From Bifidobacterium saguini DSM 23967 (GTDB lineage Bacteria > Actinomycetota > Actinomycetes > Actinomycetales > Bifidobacteriaceae), in NCBI RefSeq assembly GCF_000741715.1, contig NZ_JGZN01000013.1, positions 1-64,000 of the forward strand: 64,000 nt of DNA, read 5' to 3'. Under the pieces are notes generated by a model that saw only the letters and a program-made list of their open reading frames with translations, ran no database searches and was not told where the DNA came from. The first letter of the stretch is position 1, and every line of letters starts with the position of its first letter. Position numbers and translations under genes: made by a program. Shown in pieces: positions 16,182 through 25,065 of the stretch.

Positions 16182-16553
16182 TCAGTGCACAAGGCTGCCA
16201 ACGAGCCAGCCAAGCGTCACACAGATAATCGGCACCACGATAGTCGCAATCAAATAGAACGTAGCCATGCCGAAGTGCCGGTTGCGGAACAGTGAAACCA
16301 TCTCATTAATCGCCGTGGAGAACGTGGAAAAACCACCAAGGAAACCGGTCACGAACAGCAGATACGTGGATTCCGGCACCACTTGCTGAGCATAGGCGGC
16401 GGCAGCCAAACCAGCGCAGAACGTAGCAATCACATTGATAACAAAGGTTGAAAGCGGAAATAGTCGCTTCCACATTTCCTGAATCGACGTATTCAGCACA
16501 AAGCGGGCGGTAGCACCGAGACCACCGCAGAGGCATACCAGCACGAAAGTCAT
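16182..16553 (-). CDS. crcB: Fluoride channel CrcB/Fluc, short subunit
   Basis: A 123-residue, four-helix membrane protein of the CrcB/Fluc family that exports fluoride by passive flow. Hallmarks are GGLGATARF near the N-terminus, the N of FVINVIATF, and GFLGGFSTFSTAINE, which lines the pore. Its start overlaps the stop of the upstream crcB gene by one base (TGATG), so the two are translationally coupled and probably form a heterodimer, as paired crcB genes do in other Gram-positives. Confidence 0.92.
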   Translation of the reverse strand: MTFVLVCLCGGLGATARFVLNTSIQEMWKRLFPLSTFVINVIATFCAGLAAAAYAQQVVPESTYLLFVTGFLGGFSTFSTAINEMVSLFRNRHFGMATFYLIATIVVPIICVTLGWLVGSLVH

Positions 16554-17521
16554 CAGTGAGCCTCCCCCGTGGTCAGATTTCCGGTAAGAGGAATCTCATC
16601 GGTAATGGGATCCGGTTCAAACGATGGCTCGGTGGGCGGCGCTACCGAAGTTGCCTGGGCTGCTGCCGGAGCATCCACCTCTCCGGGCACAACATTCACG
16701 GAAGCAGCAGTCGTAGATTCATCAGCCGAAGCATCCGAGCCGGTTGCACTAAGCAGTACAGTCTCGCCAACGGTCACATGGCGGCCGGAACCTCCACGCG
16801 CCTGCTGCCGCTGCAATGCTTCAGCAGCAATCCGCCCAGCTTTGCGCGTGGTCAGTACCAAACCGAGCTTGGCACCAGCAGCGGCCATGATAAGGCCACC
16901 GGCAAAGCTGAACAGCAGATAGAACACCGCGCCAAGCGTATGACTGACCTGCAGTGATGTCAGCTCCTCTATCGCCAAAGCAGACAACGTGGAGAAACCG
17001 CCGCACATGCCCATGCCAAAGCCCTTGGATGTGAGCTGACGAGTACGTTTGCGAATCCACGATGCCTGGGAAAGATACGAGCTGAGGCATGCGAAGATGA
17101 AGCATGCGAACATGTTCGCAATGAACGTGGGCAGATGGAACGAATGCCAGAAACCAAGCGGCTGCGCTGTGGCTGGCACAATAAAGCTCAGACCATAGCG
17201 CATTGCCGTGCCGAGTGTGCCGCCGAGGAACACCACAAGATAGACCATGCCATCTGCCAGTGGATTGAATCGTGCCTGCATTTTCTTCATTGGTGCCAGC
17301 GGAATCTGCGGCGGACGTGCGGCCGCGGCGGCACCTTGAGGCTTGGGCATGGATTGCTCGCGAATCTGAGCCGCGGAAATTTCCATTGTGCTGGGCTGTG
17401 GCTCAGCAGTGGGGGCTGCAGCGGTTGCAGGGATTACGGAAGCAACTGGGGTTGTGGAAGCAGCAGTAGAAGCCGCTCCCACAACCCCAGTGTTCACACC
17501 GTTATTGGTGGTATCAGACAT
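16553..17521 (-). CDS. crcB: CrcB-like fluoride channel with long N- and C-terminal extensions
   Basis: A 322-residue protein whose central part (about residues 85-215) is a CrcB channel: GGTLGTAMRYGL, then FIANMFACFIF and GMCGGFSTLSALAIEE. About 85 residues rich in Ala, Thr and Pro precede it and about 100 residues follow it, making it over twice the family's usual length. Both tails look disordered. It is coupled to the short crcB downstream and lies 41 bp after purA on the same strand. No fluoride riboswitch fits in that gap. Confidence 0.85.
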   Translation of the reverse strand: MSDTTNNGVNTGVVGAASTAASTTPVASVIPATAAAPTAEPQPSTMEISAAQIREQSMPKPQGAAAAARPPQIPLAPMKKMQARFNPLADGMVYLVVFLGGTLGTAMRYGLSFIVPATAQPLGFWHSFHLPTFIANMFACFIFACLSSYLSQASWIRKRTRQLTSKGFGMGMCGGFSTLSALAIEELTSLQVSHTLGAVFYLLFSFAGGLIMAAAGAKLGLVLTTRKAGRIAAEALQRQQARGGSGRHVTVGETVLLSATGSDASADESTTAASVNVVPGEVDAPAAAQATSVAPPTEPSFEPDPITDEIPLTGNLTTGEAH

Positions 17522-17562
17522 AAGTCACGTATCCAACTGAAGCTAGAACTGGGCAGCCGGAA

Positions 17563-18849
17563 TCAGTCGATCAGCGAGTGCACAGAGATGATGTGATCGC
17601 GCTGCGGGCCGGTACCGATGGCGGAAATGCGGCAGTTGCTGAGCTCTTCCAGACGCTTCACATAAGCCTGGCAGGTAGCGGGCAGCTCCTCGAACGTGTG
17701 GCAGTTGGAAATGTCCTCATCCCAACCCGGCATGGTCTCGTAAATCGGCTTGGCGGCGGCGAAAGCGGCCTGATCGGTCGGCATATCGTCGTGACGCTCG
17801 CCATCCACGTCATAGGCCACGCAAATCGGGATTTCCTTCAAACCGGTGAGCACGTCGAGCTTGGTTAGCACGATGTCGGTCAGGCCGTTGACCTGGGAAG
17901 CGTAACGGTTCACGACGGCATCGAACCAGCCGCAGCGACGCGGGCGGCCGGTGGTCACGCCGAATTCGTGGCCCTGCTGACGCAACCATTCGCCGGACTC
18001 ATCGAACAGCTCAGTGGGGAATGGACCTTCGCCCACACGGGTCACATACGCCTTGGAGACGCCGATCACGCGAGTGATCTTGGTGGGACCAACGCCCGTG
18101 CCGGTGCAAGCGCCGCCGGCGGTCGGGTTGGAAGAAGTGACGAACGGGTAGGTGCCGTGGTCCACGTCAAGCATGGTGGCCTGAGCGCCTTCGAACAGCA
18201 CGGTCTTGCCCTCATCGAGAGCCTTGTTAAGAATCAGGCCGGTGTTGGCAACGTATGGCTTCAGGCGTTCGCCGAGCTTCAACAGTTCTTCTGTGGTCTG
18301 GTCCACGTCAATCGGGCGACGGTTGTACAGCTTGACCAACATCTGGTTCTTCTGGTGCAGGCTGGCCTCCACCTTGTCGTGCAGATGGTCGGCATTGAAC
18401 AGATCGTGCACACGGATGCCAACGCGGTTGATCTTATCCGCGTAGGCCGGGCCGATGCCACGGCCGGTAGTGCCGATCTTGTGCTTGCCAAGGAAGCGCT
18501 CGGTCACCTTGTCAAGCGTGCGGTGATACGGAGCAATAATGTGTGCGGCCTCGCTCACCTTGAGGTGAGAGCAGTCGATGCCACGAGCTTCAAGGCCATC
18601 AATCTCCTCAAACAGCACTTCCGGATCGACCACAACACCATTGCCAATCACCGGAGTCAGGTGCGGGTTGATGATACCGGAAGGCAGCAGGTGCAGTGCA
18701 TAAGATTCATTGCCGACCACGACGCTATGGCCTGCATTGTTGCCACCATTGAAGCGAGCAACATAATCGACCTTGGTGCCGATCAAATCGGTTGCCTTGC
18801 CTTTACCTTCGTCGCCCCACTGGGCACCAATAAGAACAATTCCAGGCAT
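17563..18849 (-). CDS. purA: Adenylosuccinate synthetase
   Basis: A 428-residue cytoplasmic enzyme that joins IMP and aspartate using GTP in AMP synthesis. Family signatures: [20 protein letters not shown] (P-loop-like), [26 protein letters not shown] and [16 protein letters not shown]. Start 18849 follows GGGGAGG by six bases; 31 upstream open codons are not supported. The crcB genes follow closely and may be co-transcribed. Upstream lie five GTAC words in 70 bp and, farther up, a hairpin array. Confidence 0.96.
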   Translation of the reverse strand: MPGIVLIGAQWGDEGKGKATDLIGTKVDYVARFNGGNNAGHSVVVGNESYALHLLPSGIINPHLTPVIGNGVVVDPEVLFEEIDGLEARGIDCSHLKVSEAAHIIAPYHRTLDKVTERFLGKHKIGTTGRGIGPAYADKINRVGIRVHDLFNADHLHDKVEASLHQKNQMLVKLYNRRPIDVDQTTEELLKLGERLKPYVANTGLILNKALDEGKTVLFEGAQATMLDVDHGTYPFVTSSNPTAGGACTGTGVGPTKITRVIGVSKAYVTRVGEGPFPTELFDESGEWLRQQGHEFGVTTGRPRRCGWFDAVVNRYASQVNGLTDIVLTKLDVLTGLKEIPICVAYDVDGERHDDMPTDQAAFAAAKPIYETMPGWDEDISNCHTFEELPATCQAYVKRLEELSNCRISAIGTGPQRDHIISVHSLID

Positions 18850-19042
18850 GTTGGCCTCCCCGATTTGCACACTGTTGTACGTTGCTTGGTACGTGTTCGC
18901 ACGCGTTTTTACACACGTTCGTACTCGTTCGTACGGCTCCACGTACGTTTCCGCCGGGGACTAGGTTACCTTACGGCCTCTACTCGTGGAAGGGGCAGTC
19001 TCACCCAGTAAGTTCCTAGTGATGTAACGCATCCTCCCTCCC
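18850..19042. other. purA upstream region with clustered GTAC words
   Basis: GTAC occurs at 18877, 18889, 18921, 18931 and 18943, mostly as CGTACG or TTCGTAC contexts. This is far denser than chance (about 0.3 expected in 70 bp). The region presumably holds the purA promoter; no other element is recognised. Confidence 0.3.
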
Positions 19043-19216
19043 CAGCGCAAAGAATTCGGGAAATCAGCCGCAACCACCCAAATTTCTTGTACTGAGTTGT
19101 GCTCAGTACAAGAAATTCCGGAATTTAGGCCTATTCTCCCGAATTATGTCCACTCACCACACCTCAGTACAAGAAATTCGGGCGATTAAGGCTATCTGCC
19201 CGAATTTCTTGCGCTA
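19043..19216. repeat. Array of three 52-bp hairpins with 61-bp period
   Basis: Units at 19043-19094, 19104-19155 and 19165-19216 each have the form CAGTACAAGAAATTCGGG ... CCCGAATTTCTTG-CTG, with a variable middle. Start-to-start distance is exactly 61 bp. The middle unit is less perfect in its right arm. The same family and period recur at 48662-48835. The array sits between the fba stop and the purA promoter. Confidence 0.85.
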
Positions 19217-19232
19217 AGAAGCTAATGGAACG

Positions 19233-20300
19233 TTACTTCAGCGCCTTGCCGGCGGAACCGAGCTGTTGGCAGGCCTCGATAACACGCTGCGTCATACCCG
19301 CCTCGGCCTTGCGGCCCCAGGAGCGTGGGTCATAGAACTTCTTCTCGCCCACTTCGCCGTCGATCTTCAAAACCTTGTCGTAGTTTTCGAACACATGGTC
19401 GGCAATCGGGCGCGTGAACGCATACTGCGTATCAGTGTCGATGTTCATCTTGACCACGCCGTAGCTCACTGCCTCGGCGATCTCTTCCGGGCGAGAGCCG
19501 GAGCCGCCGTGGAACACCAGCTCAAACGGCTTGCCATTCGGGAACGTCACCTGGCCTGCGGCACTCGGCAGCTCGCCTTCCGCCACGGCACGAGCCACGC
19601 GCGCCTGAATCTCGCCCAACAGTGCCGGGCGCAGCTTCACCACACCAGGCTTGTATGCACCATGCACATTGCCGAACGTGAACGCAGCCATATAACGGCC
19701 GCGCTCTCCCAAACCCAGACGACGAGCCACTGCCAGACCATCTTCCGGCGTGGAATACAGCTTTTCATTGATTTCCGCGGAGTGGCCATCTTCCTCGCCA
19801 CCGACCGCGCCGATTTCAATTTCCAGAATCGTGTGCGCAGCCTGAGACTTCTCCAGCAAATCCTCGGCAATATCCAGGTTCTCACCCAGCGGCACAGTGG
19901 AGCCATCCCACATATGCGACTGGAACGTCGGCTCCTTGCCGTGCGCCACTTCATCCGCCTCGTAAGCCAGCAGCGGACGCACCCAGTCGTCCAAGTACTG
20001 CTTGGCGCAGTGATCGGTGTGCAGAGCCACGGTGATGTTCGGATATTTAGCCGCCACCACATGCGCGAATGCGGCGAGCGCCAACGAACCAGTGACGCGA
20101 TCGTTCACACCTTGACCGGACACGTATGCGGAACCGCCTACGGAAATCTGAATGATGCCATCCGATTCGGCATCGGCAAATCCCTTCAATGCGGCGTTCA
20201 GCGTCTGCGTGCTGGTCACATTGATGGCTGGGTAAGCGTAACCACCGCGGCGAGCGGCATCCAGCATTTCGGCATAACGTTCCGGTGTTGCAATTGTCAT
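19233..20300 (-). CDS. fba: Class II fructose-bisphosphate aldolase
   Basis: A 355-residue zinc-dependent aldolase interconverting fructose-1,6-bisphosphate and two triose phosphates. Motifs: YAYPAINVTSTQTLNAAL at the N-terminus, ALHTDHC (zinc His and catalytic Asp), EIEIGAVGGEEDGH, FHGGSGS and MNIDTDTQYAFT. Start 20300 begins the conserved MTIATPERYAEML; the ribosome binding site is weak (GGGGGAC farther upstream). It is monocistronic, with the hairpin array immediately downstream. Confidence 0.95.
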   Translation of the reverse strand: MTIATPERYAEMLDAARRGGYAYPAINVTSTQTLNAALKGFADAESDGIIQISVGGSAYVSGQGVNDRVTGSLALAAFAHVVAAKYPNITVALHTDHCAKQYLDDWVRPLLAYEADEVAHGKEPTFQSHMWDGSTVPLGENLDIAEDLLEKSQAAHTILEIEIGAVGGEEDGHSAEINEKLYSTPEDGLAVARRLGLGERGRYMAAFTFGNVHGAYKPGVVKLRPALLGEIQARVARAVAEGELPSAAGQVTFPNGKPFELVFHGGSGSRPEEIAEAVSYGVVKMNIDTDTQYAFTRPIADHVFENYDKVLKIDGEVGEKKFYDPRSWGRKAEAGMTQRVIEACQQLGSAGKALK

Positions 20301-20464
20301 GGTTTCATTATGTCCCCCACCATGCCCGCTCGCCGCACACATGGTTACGTATGGCTGTGCAATTGGTCACATCTCGGTAAAATTTCGGCCTTGGTCGCCA
20401 CAGCAGCTCAACATTTCGAAATCAATGCATATCTCGTGAAAATACGCCGCTGACTACTACAGCC

Positions 20465-21439
20465 TTACCGCACTAAGAACACCATAATCAGAATCATTGC
20501 GAATCCGGCCAAATCGGTTGGCGTAAACACAGCCCCGGCAAACAGCACACCGGTGATGGTGGCGGTCACCGGCTCGCTGGTGCCGAGCATTGTGGCACGC
20601 ATCGCCCCACACCGCTGTGTGCCGGCCAAAAACAGCCAATACGCGCCAAACGTGCCGCCAATAATCGTGAATGCAATCAATCCCAGTCCAACAGCGTCCA
20701 ACGAAGGCGCGGTGGCCCACGGCCGCACAATCGGCAGCAGAATCAGCCCGGAAATCACAAACATGATGCCGTTGACGGTGAAATTACCCCATCGCGCCAT
20801 CATCGCAATCGGCGCAATCGACATGATGGATGTGCACAGTGCATCCAATAATCCCCAGAACAGACCCGCGAGCGGCAGACTCAGCTGACTCAAATCGCCT
20901 CCAGTGGCGATGAGCACCGTGCCGGCAAACGCCAGCGCAATGCCAATGCTTTCCTTGACTCGCGGCAATCGCTGCCCGCGAACGCATACGATGGCCAGCA
21001 CAAACAGCAAGTTCAGCGTCTGTAGCACGGTTGCAGTGCCGGAATTCGTCCAATCGATAGCCTTGAGATACGCGACTTGCACGAACAGCACGCAAATCAG
21101 CGAGCATGCCAGCAGTTTCCAATACGATTTGCGATCTTTCAGCGCACCAATCAGCAACTTTGGCGTGAACGATGCGGAGCATGCGATGAAGATTGCACCA
21201 GCAGCCAGTTCGCGTACGCATGCGATCCACAGTGGATCGGCATGGTAGTTTCCCATCAGCAGCTTGGATACGGTGGCATTGACGCCCCACAAGGTACCAC
21301 CTGCGAGCACCAGCAATGCACCAATCACAATATCGTGCGGAGTGCGTTCGAAGGTGGGTGTTCGCTTGGATTGCCCTATGCGGTGCGACTGCATACGCGA
21401 CGACTGCGGCTCGGCTGGATTGGTTGCGGGAGATGTCAC
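20465..21439 (-). CDS. EamA/DMT-family transporter
   Basis: A 324-residue membrane protein with ten predicted helices in two EamA repeats (first from GALLVLAGGTLWGVNATVSK, second from AGLFWGLLDALCTSIMSIAP). The N-terminal 35 residues are polar and cytoplasmic. The family exports amino acids or other metabolites; the substrate is unknown. The 164-bp gap to fba contains no recognised element. Confidence 0.82.
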   Translation of the reverse strand: MTSPATNPAEPQSSRMQSHRIGQSKRTPTFERTPHDIVIGALLVLAGGTLWGVNATVSKLLMGNYHADPLWIACVRELAAGAIFIACSASFTPKLLIGALKDRKSYWKLLACSLICVLFVQVAYLKAIDWTNSGTATVLQTLNLLFVLAIVCVRGQRLPRVKESIGIALAFAGTVLIATGGDLSQLSLPLAGLFWGLLDALCTSIMSIAPIAMMARWGNFTVNGIMFVISGLILLPIVRPWATAPSLDAVGLGLIAFTIIGGTFGAYWLFLAGTQRCGAMRATMLGTSEPVTATITGVLFAGAVFTPTDLAGFAMILIMVFLVR

Positions 21440-21608
21440 AGCGGCTCACTGTACGCTCGTCAGGCGAGCGACACGACTGGGGATCGGCTGCGCGTGCAGT
21501 CACTTCAGCGTTATTTCAACCGCAGTCGTGACTTTATGGTGTCCACGCAAAAGAATTCTTTAATCCTAAGAGAGTTGGAAACGTTGGAATTTCAACGATT
21601 TGCAATGG

Positions 21609-21679
21609 AGCGGACGACGGGAGTCGAACCCGCCTCTAAAGCTTGGGAAGCTTTCATTCTACCGATGAACTACGTCCGC
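21609..21679 (-). tRNA. tRNA-Gly (CCC anticodon)
   Basis: On the minus strand a cloverleaf starts GCGGACG and ends CGTCCGC plus discriminator T. The D arm is present, the anticodon stem is AAAGC/GCTTT around TTCCCAA, and the T arm is GCGGG-TTCGACT-CCCGT. The loop places CCC at positions 34-36. No CCA is encoded. Confidence 0.92.
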
Positions 21680-21789
21680 ATGCGACTCGCACAACCGAAA
21701 ACCACCAGTTGCGATGACGCACAAATAGCTACTGTAGCACAGTTGAAGCGGCATCGGCTGAGCCAATGCTGTTTTTGGGCTTTGCTCCT

Positions 21790-21843
21790 ACTACCCCTCA
21801 GTCCCGCTTCGCGGTCCAGCTCCCCTAACAAGGGGAGCCAAAA
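21790..21843. repeat. Intergenic hairpin remnant next to htpX
   Basis: CCCCTCAGTCCCGCTTCGCGG followed by AGCTCCCCTAACAAGGGGAGCC contains the stem GCTCCCC/GGGGAGC directly beyond the htpX stop. It could terminate htpX; it also resembles short intergenic repeats common in bifidobacteria (from memory, unchecked). Confidence 0.45.
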
Positions 21844-21849
21844 TTCGCG

Positions 21850-22791
21850 TTAGCGCAAAGCGTGTACGGGATATGGGGCAGCTAGAGGCTGGCCGCCGTT
21901 CATTTCCTGAGCCATTTGCATGAGACGGGCGATGCGCTGATCGGTCGGCGGATGGGTGGAGAACAGCTTAGAGAAACCAACTGAAGAGAACGGGTTTGCA
22001 ATCATCATGGCGCTTACCGATTGCGTGCCCGCGGTTTTGCGCATCGGCGTGGTTTGCGCACCATATGAAATCTTATTGAGAGCGGAAGCCAGCGCCTCTG
22101 GATCTCCTGTTAACAGGCTGCCATCTTCATCGGCATCGTATTCGCGTGTACGGGAGATGGCCATCTGAATCAGCGAGGCTGCAATCGGAGCCAAGATTGC
22201 GCTGAACAGCACACCAATCAGCCCTAATCCACCGGAATTATTGTCTCGACTGTCGCGCGAGCCACCGCCGAAGTACATCAGCGAATAACCCAAATATGTA
22301 ATCACAGTAGCCATAGCGGAGGCAATTGCAGACGTCAAAATATCGTGATTATAGACATGCATCAACTCATGTCCCAACACACCGCGCAGCTCACGGGCAT
22401 TCAGAATCTGCAAAATACCCCGGGTGCAACAGACAGCGGCATGGCGCTCATTGCGGCCGGTAGCGAAAGCGTTGGGGCTCATCGTGGGAGCGATGTAAAT
22501 GCGCGGCATTGGTTTGCCGGCTCTTGCGCTCAACTCACGCACAATCTGATAGATTTCGGGAGCTTCCTGCTCGCTGACTTCGCGCGCTCCCATAGATGCG
22601 ATGGCGAGTTTATCTGAGAACCAGTAGGAGAAGAAGGTAGTGGCTAGGCCAATAACAATGTAGATACCAAGTGTGCCGCGACTTCCACCAGTCGCCCACC
22701 AAATCAGCATGATGATGGCCCACATCAAGCCAAACAACAGCGTAGTCTTCAGGCCATTGAAATGACCATGCACCCTTACCTTGCCATTCAT
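21850..22791 (-). CDS. htpX: Membrane metalloprotease HtpX
   Basis: A 313-residue M48-family zinc protease anchored in the membrane. Two N-terminal helices (TLLFGLMWAIIMLIWW and GIYIVIGLATTFFSYWF) precede the HEXXH motif in VLGHELMHVYNHD, two further hydrophobic segments, and the third zinc ligand in REYDADEDG. It is expected to degrade damaged membrane proteins under stress. The start ATG lacks a clear ribosome binding site. Length and order match the family. Confidence 0.93.
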   Translation of the reverse strand: MNGKVRVHGHFNGLKTTLLFGLMWAIIMLIWWATGGSRGTLGIYIVIGLATTFFSYWFSDKLAIASMGAREVSEQEAPEIYQIVRELSARAGKPMPRIYIAPTMSPNAFATGRNERHAAVCCTRGILQILNARELRGVLGHELMHVYNHDILTSAIASAMATVITYLGYSLMYFGGGSRDSRDNNSGGLGLIGVLFSAILAPIAASLIQMAISRTREYDADEDGSLLTGDPEALASALNKISYGAQTTPMRKTAGTQSVSAMMIANPFSSVGFSKLFSTHPPTDQRIARLMQMAQEMNGGQPLAAPYPVHALR

Positions 22792-22941
22792 GAGGCCCAG
22801 CCTAAGGAGGCTAGCTGGATGATTGCTGGATACGCGCGGGGAGAAATTCGGGCGAGAATACCAAACTGCCCGTTCCTCTGCATAAGAGAAGCGGACAGTT
22901 TCACAGCAATACCAATCAGCCGGCTAATCCGACCAATAGGC

Positions 22942-24393
22942 TCAGGCCAGGGCGAGTTCGCGCATCTGATCGGGCTCGATGACCTTCTTGTGCTCGCGGC
23001 CTTCCTTCGCACCCTCGGCACGCTCGAAGGCATCGACCTTCTTCCAGCCGGCGAAGTCGATCGGCTTGACGCCACGCTCGGCGAGCAGGCGGTCGATGGA
23101 TTCGGGGTCGCGGTCCTCAGCCACGCGGCCACCTTCGGCGGCCTTGGCCAGATCTTCGAGCATGTTGGTCACGATGGCCAGAGCGTCAGACTTGGTGGAG
23201 CCAATCAGGCCCACCGGGCCGCGCTTGGCCCAACCGGTGGCGTACAGGCGATCGCGCACTTCGCCGCCCTCGGCTTCGGTGGTGATGCGGCCGTCACCGT
23301 TGGCATTGGCCAGGTGAGCGCCGTGCTCGTCGTAAGCGATGCCCGGAGCCTCAGCCGGCTTGTAGCCGATGGCGTGGTACACGGCCTCAACCGGGTAGTC
23401 GGTGAATTCGCCGGTGCGGTGCATCTTGCCGTCTGCGCCGGTTTCGGTGCGCTCCACGCGGATGGCCTTTACCTTGCCATCCTCACCGAGCACCTCAGTG
23501 GGAGCGGAGTTGAAGTGGATATAGTACTTGCGGTCGGCCGGGTTGCCCTCGAAGTCCACATCGCCGTCGTCTTCCATGTCTTCGGCCATCTCACGCACGG
23601 CGAACAGCTCCTCGACCATCTGGCGGGTGAGCTTGTCCTTGCCGGCCACCTCGATGGTCTCGTCGTCCAGGTCGAAGTCGTCTTCGTTGATGATCAGCTG
23701 CACGCCGGGCAGCTTCTCCATCTCGCGCAGCTCCTGCACGCTGAACTTGGCCTGAGCCACGCCACGGCGGATGAACAGGTGCAGTACCTTGGCCTTGTTC
23801 TGGCCGATGCCTTCGTACACATTGTCCGGAATGTCGGTCTTGGCCTTGAGATCATCAGCGTTACGCATCAGCTCGCGGGCCACGTCCATAGCCACGTTGC
23901 CACCGCCAATCACGGCCACGTTTTCGGCAGTCAGCGGCCATTCACGGGCGCCGGTGGGGTAGCCGTCGTACCATTCCACAAACTTGGCGGCGCCGTACAC
24001 ACCGTCGAGGTCGGCACCGGGCAGGTTCAGCGGCTTGTCCTTCACAGCGCCGGTGGCGAACAGCACGGCGTCGTAGCGGGCGAGCAGGTCTTCGAGGGTT
24101 ACATCCTTACCGAATTCCACATCGCAGTAGAGGTGGATGTCCGGGTTGTCGAGCGTCTTCTCGAGCGCGGAGGCGATAAATTTGATGGACGGGTGGTCGG
24201 GGGCCACGCCGTAACGCACCAGGCCGAACGGCACCGGCAGCTTCTCGAACAGGTCGATGCGAGCCTTGGTGCCGAGGCCGAGCTCCTCGCCCAGCTTCTT
24301 GAGCTGGCGCAGGAAGATGTCGGACGAGTAGACGCCGGCCGGACCAGCGCCAATTACAGCAATACGAAGTTCATTATTCACAGATTCAGTCAC
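22942..24393 (-). CDS. fprA: Ferredoxin/adrenodoxin-type NADP+ reductase (FprA-like)
   Basis: A 483-residue flavoprotein with an N-terminal FAD-binding loop (IAVIGAGPAGVYSSDIFLR), the VPFGLVRYGVAPDHPSIK segment typical of FprA and adrenodoxin reductase, and an NADP-binding loop (VAVIGGGNVAMDVARELMR). The C-terminal ATGWAKRGPVGLIGSTKSDA is also diagnostic. It should pass electrons between NADPH and a ferredoxin; no ferredoxin gene is adjacent. It is a single gene, divergent from the ATPase gene across the repeat-rich gap 24394-25065. Confidence 0.92.
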   Translation of the reverse strand: MTESVNNELRIAVIGAGPAGVYSSDIFLRQLKKLGEELGLGTKARIDLFEKLPVPFGLVRYGVAPDHPSIKFIASALEKTLDNPDIHLYCDVEFGKDVTLEDLLARYDAVLFATGAVKDKPLNLPGADLDGVYGAAKFVEWYDGYPTGAREWPLTAENVAVIGGGNVAMDVARELMRNADDLKAKTDIPDNVYEGIGQNKAKVLHLFIRRGVAQAKFSVQELREMEKLPGVQLIINEDDFDLDDETIEVAGKDKLTRQMVEELFAVREMAEDMEDDGDVDFEGNPADRKYYIHFNSAPTEVLGEDGKVKAIRVERTETGADGKMHRTGEFTDYPVEAVYHAIGYKPAEAPGIAYDEHGAHLANANGDGRITTEAEGGEVRDRLYATGWAKRGPVGLIGSTKSDALAIVTNMLEDLAKAAEGGRVAEDRDPESIDRLLAERGVKPIDFAGWKKVDAFERAEGAKEGREHKKVIEPDQMRELALA

Positions 24394-24651
24394 GCGTTAC
24401 AGGTTATCGCAAAGCCTGCCGCGGCAACAGGGGTAAGGCAGTGGGAATTCTGTGATGTTATATGTGGCGAAGCTCAGGAGCGTAAGGACACATGGAGCTG
24501 CATACGGGGCGCTCAATTAATTGCAGCGGGACAGAACCTCGGACCGACCGAGGGAATACCACACTGGCGGCTCCTCAGCGTGGCGAATCCGCGAGTCAGT
24601 CGCTGAATCGCACCACAAGACCAGTTTTCCGAATAAAGCCACCAGTCACGG

Positions 24652-24943
24652 TGTCCCGGCAGCGAAAATCATCCCCTTTTGTCTTACCGAGACAGCATTT
24701 CATGTCCCGGTATGCCAATTTGACCAATTTGGGATTACCGAGACAGGTTTGTCTTACTTTACGCACGTCGGTCAGGAAGAAAATGGCGGAATTCCAACAA
24801 TTCCGAATTATGATATTTGACGGTCAACCGCATTTGGGCACAACAATCTGTCCCGGTATTACGAAAACCACCGAAATCCGTTACCGAGACAAGAAATCTT
24901 GTCTCCGTAGCAAATTTCAACGTTGCAGATAAGAATCGGGACA
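24652..24943. repeat. Four 43-44 bp hairpins (TGTCCCGG type) in two pairs
   Basis: Units at 24652-24694, 24703-24745, 24849-24891 and 24900-24943, with arms TGTCCCGG or TGTCTCCG and CCGAGACA or CGGGACA. In each pair the starts are exactly 51 bp apart with an unconserved 8-bp linker. The 103-bp middle contains AGAAAATGGCGGAATT (24778-24793), whose reverse complement lies inside the similar array at 34.8 kb. The array occupies the gap between two divergent genes. Confidence 0.82.
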
Positions 24944-24973
24944 TACAGGAGCTATAGCAGTGAGGCACTGCAC

Positions 24974-25053
24974 GATTATGGTAATCACTAATGTCAGATT
25001 ATGGGGATTCCTAATGTAAGATTATGGTAATCACTAATGTAGGATTATGGGGA
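24974..25053 (+). repeat. 23-bp tandem repeat, 3.5 copies, before the ATPase gene
   Basis: Units start at 24974, 24997 and 25020, with a partial fourth at 25043. Consensus GATTATGGTAATCACTAATGTAA, with TAATCA exchanged for GGATTC in the second copy. The last unit ends 12 bases before the start codon of the DUF4143-type ATPase, so it overlaps the promoter/leader. It may be a binding array for an autoregulator. Confidence 0.75.
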
Positions 25054-25065
25054 AGGGGAGTGGCG

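Noticed and set aside
17522..17562. Fluoride riboswitch upstream of the crcB genes
   Set aside because: Only 41 bp separate crcB from purA, too short for the riboswitch plus an expression platform, and its pseudoknot core was not seen.
22762..24606. Plus-strand open frame of about 600 codons over fprA
   Set aside because: Antisense shadow of the reductase gene; no domain, no ribosome binding site, and the composition is typical of a reversed GC-rich frame.
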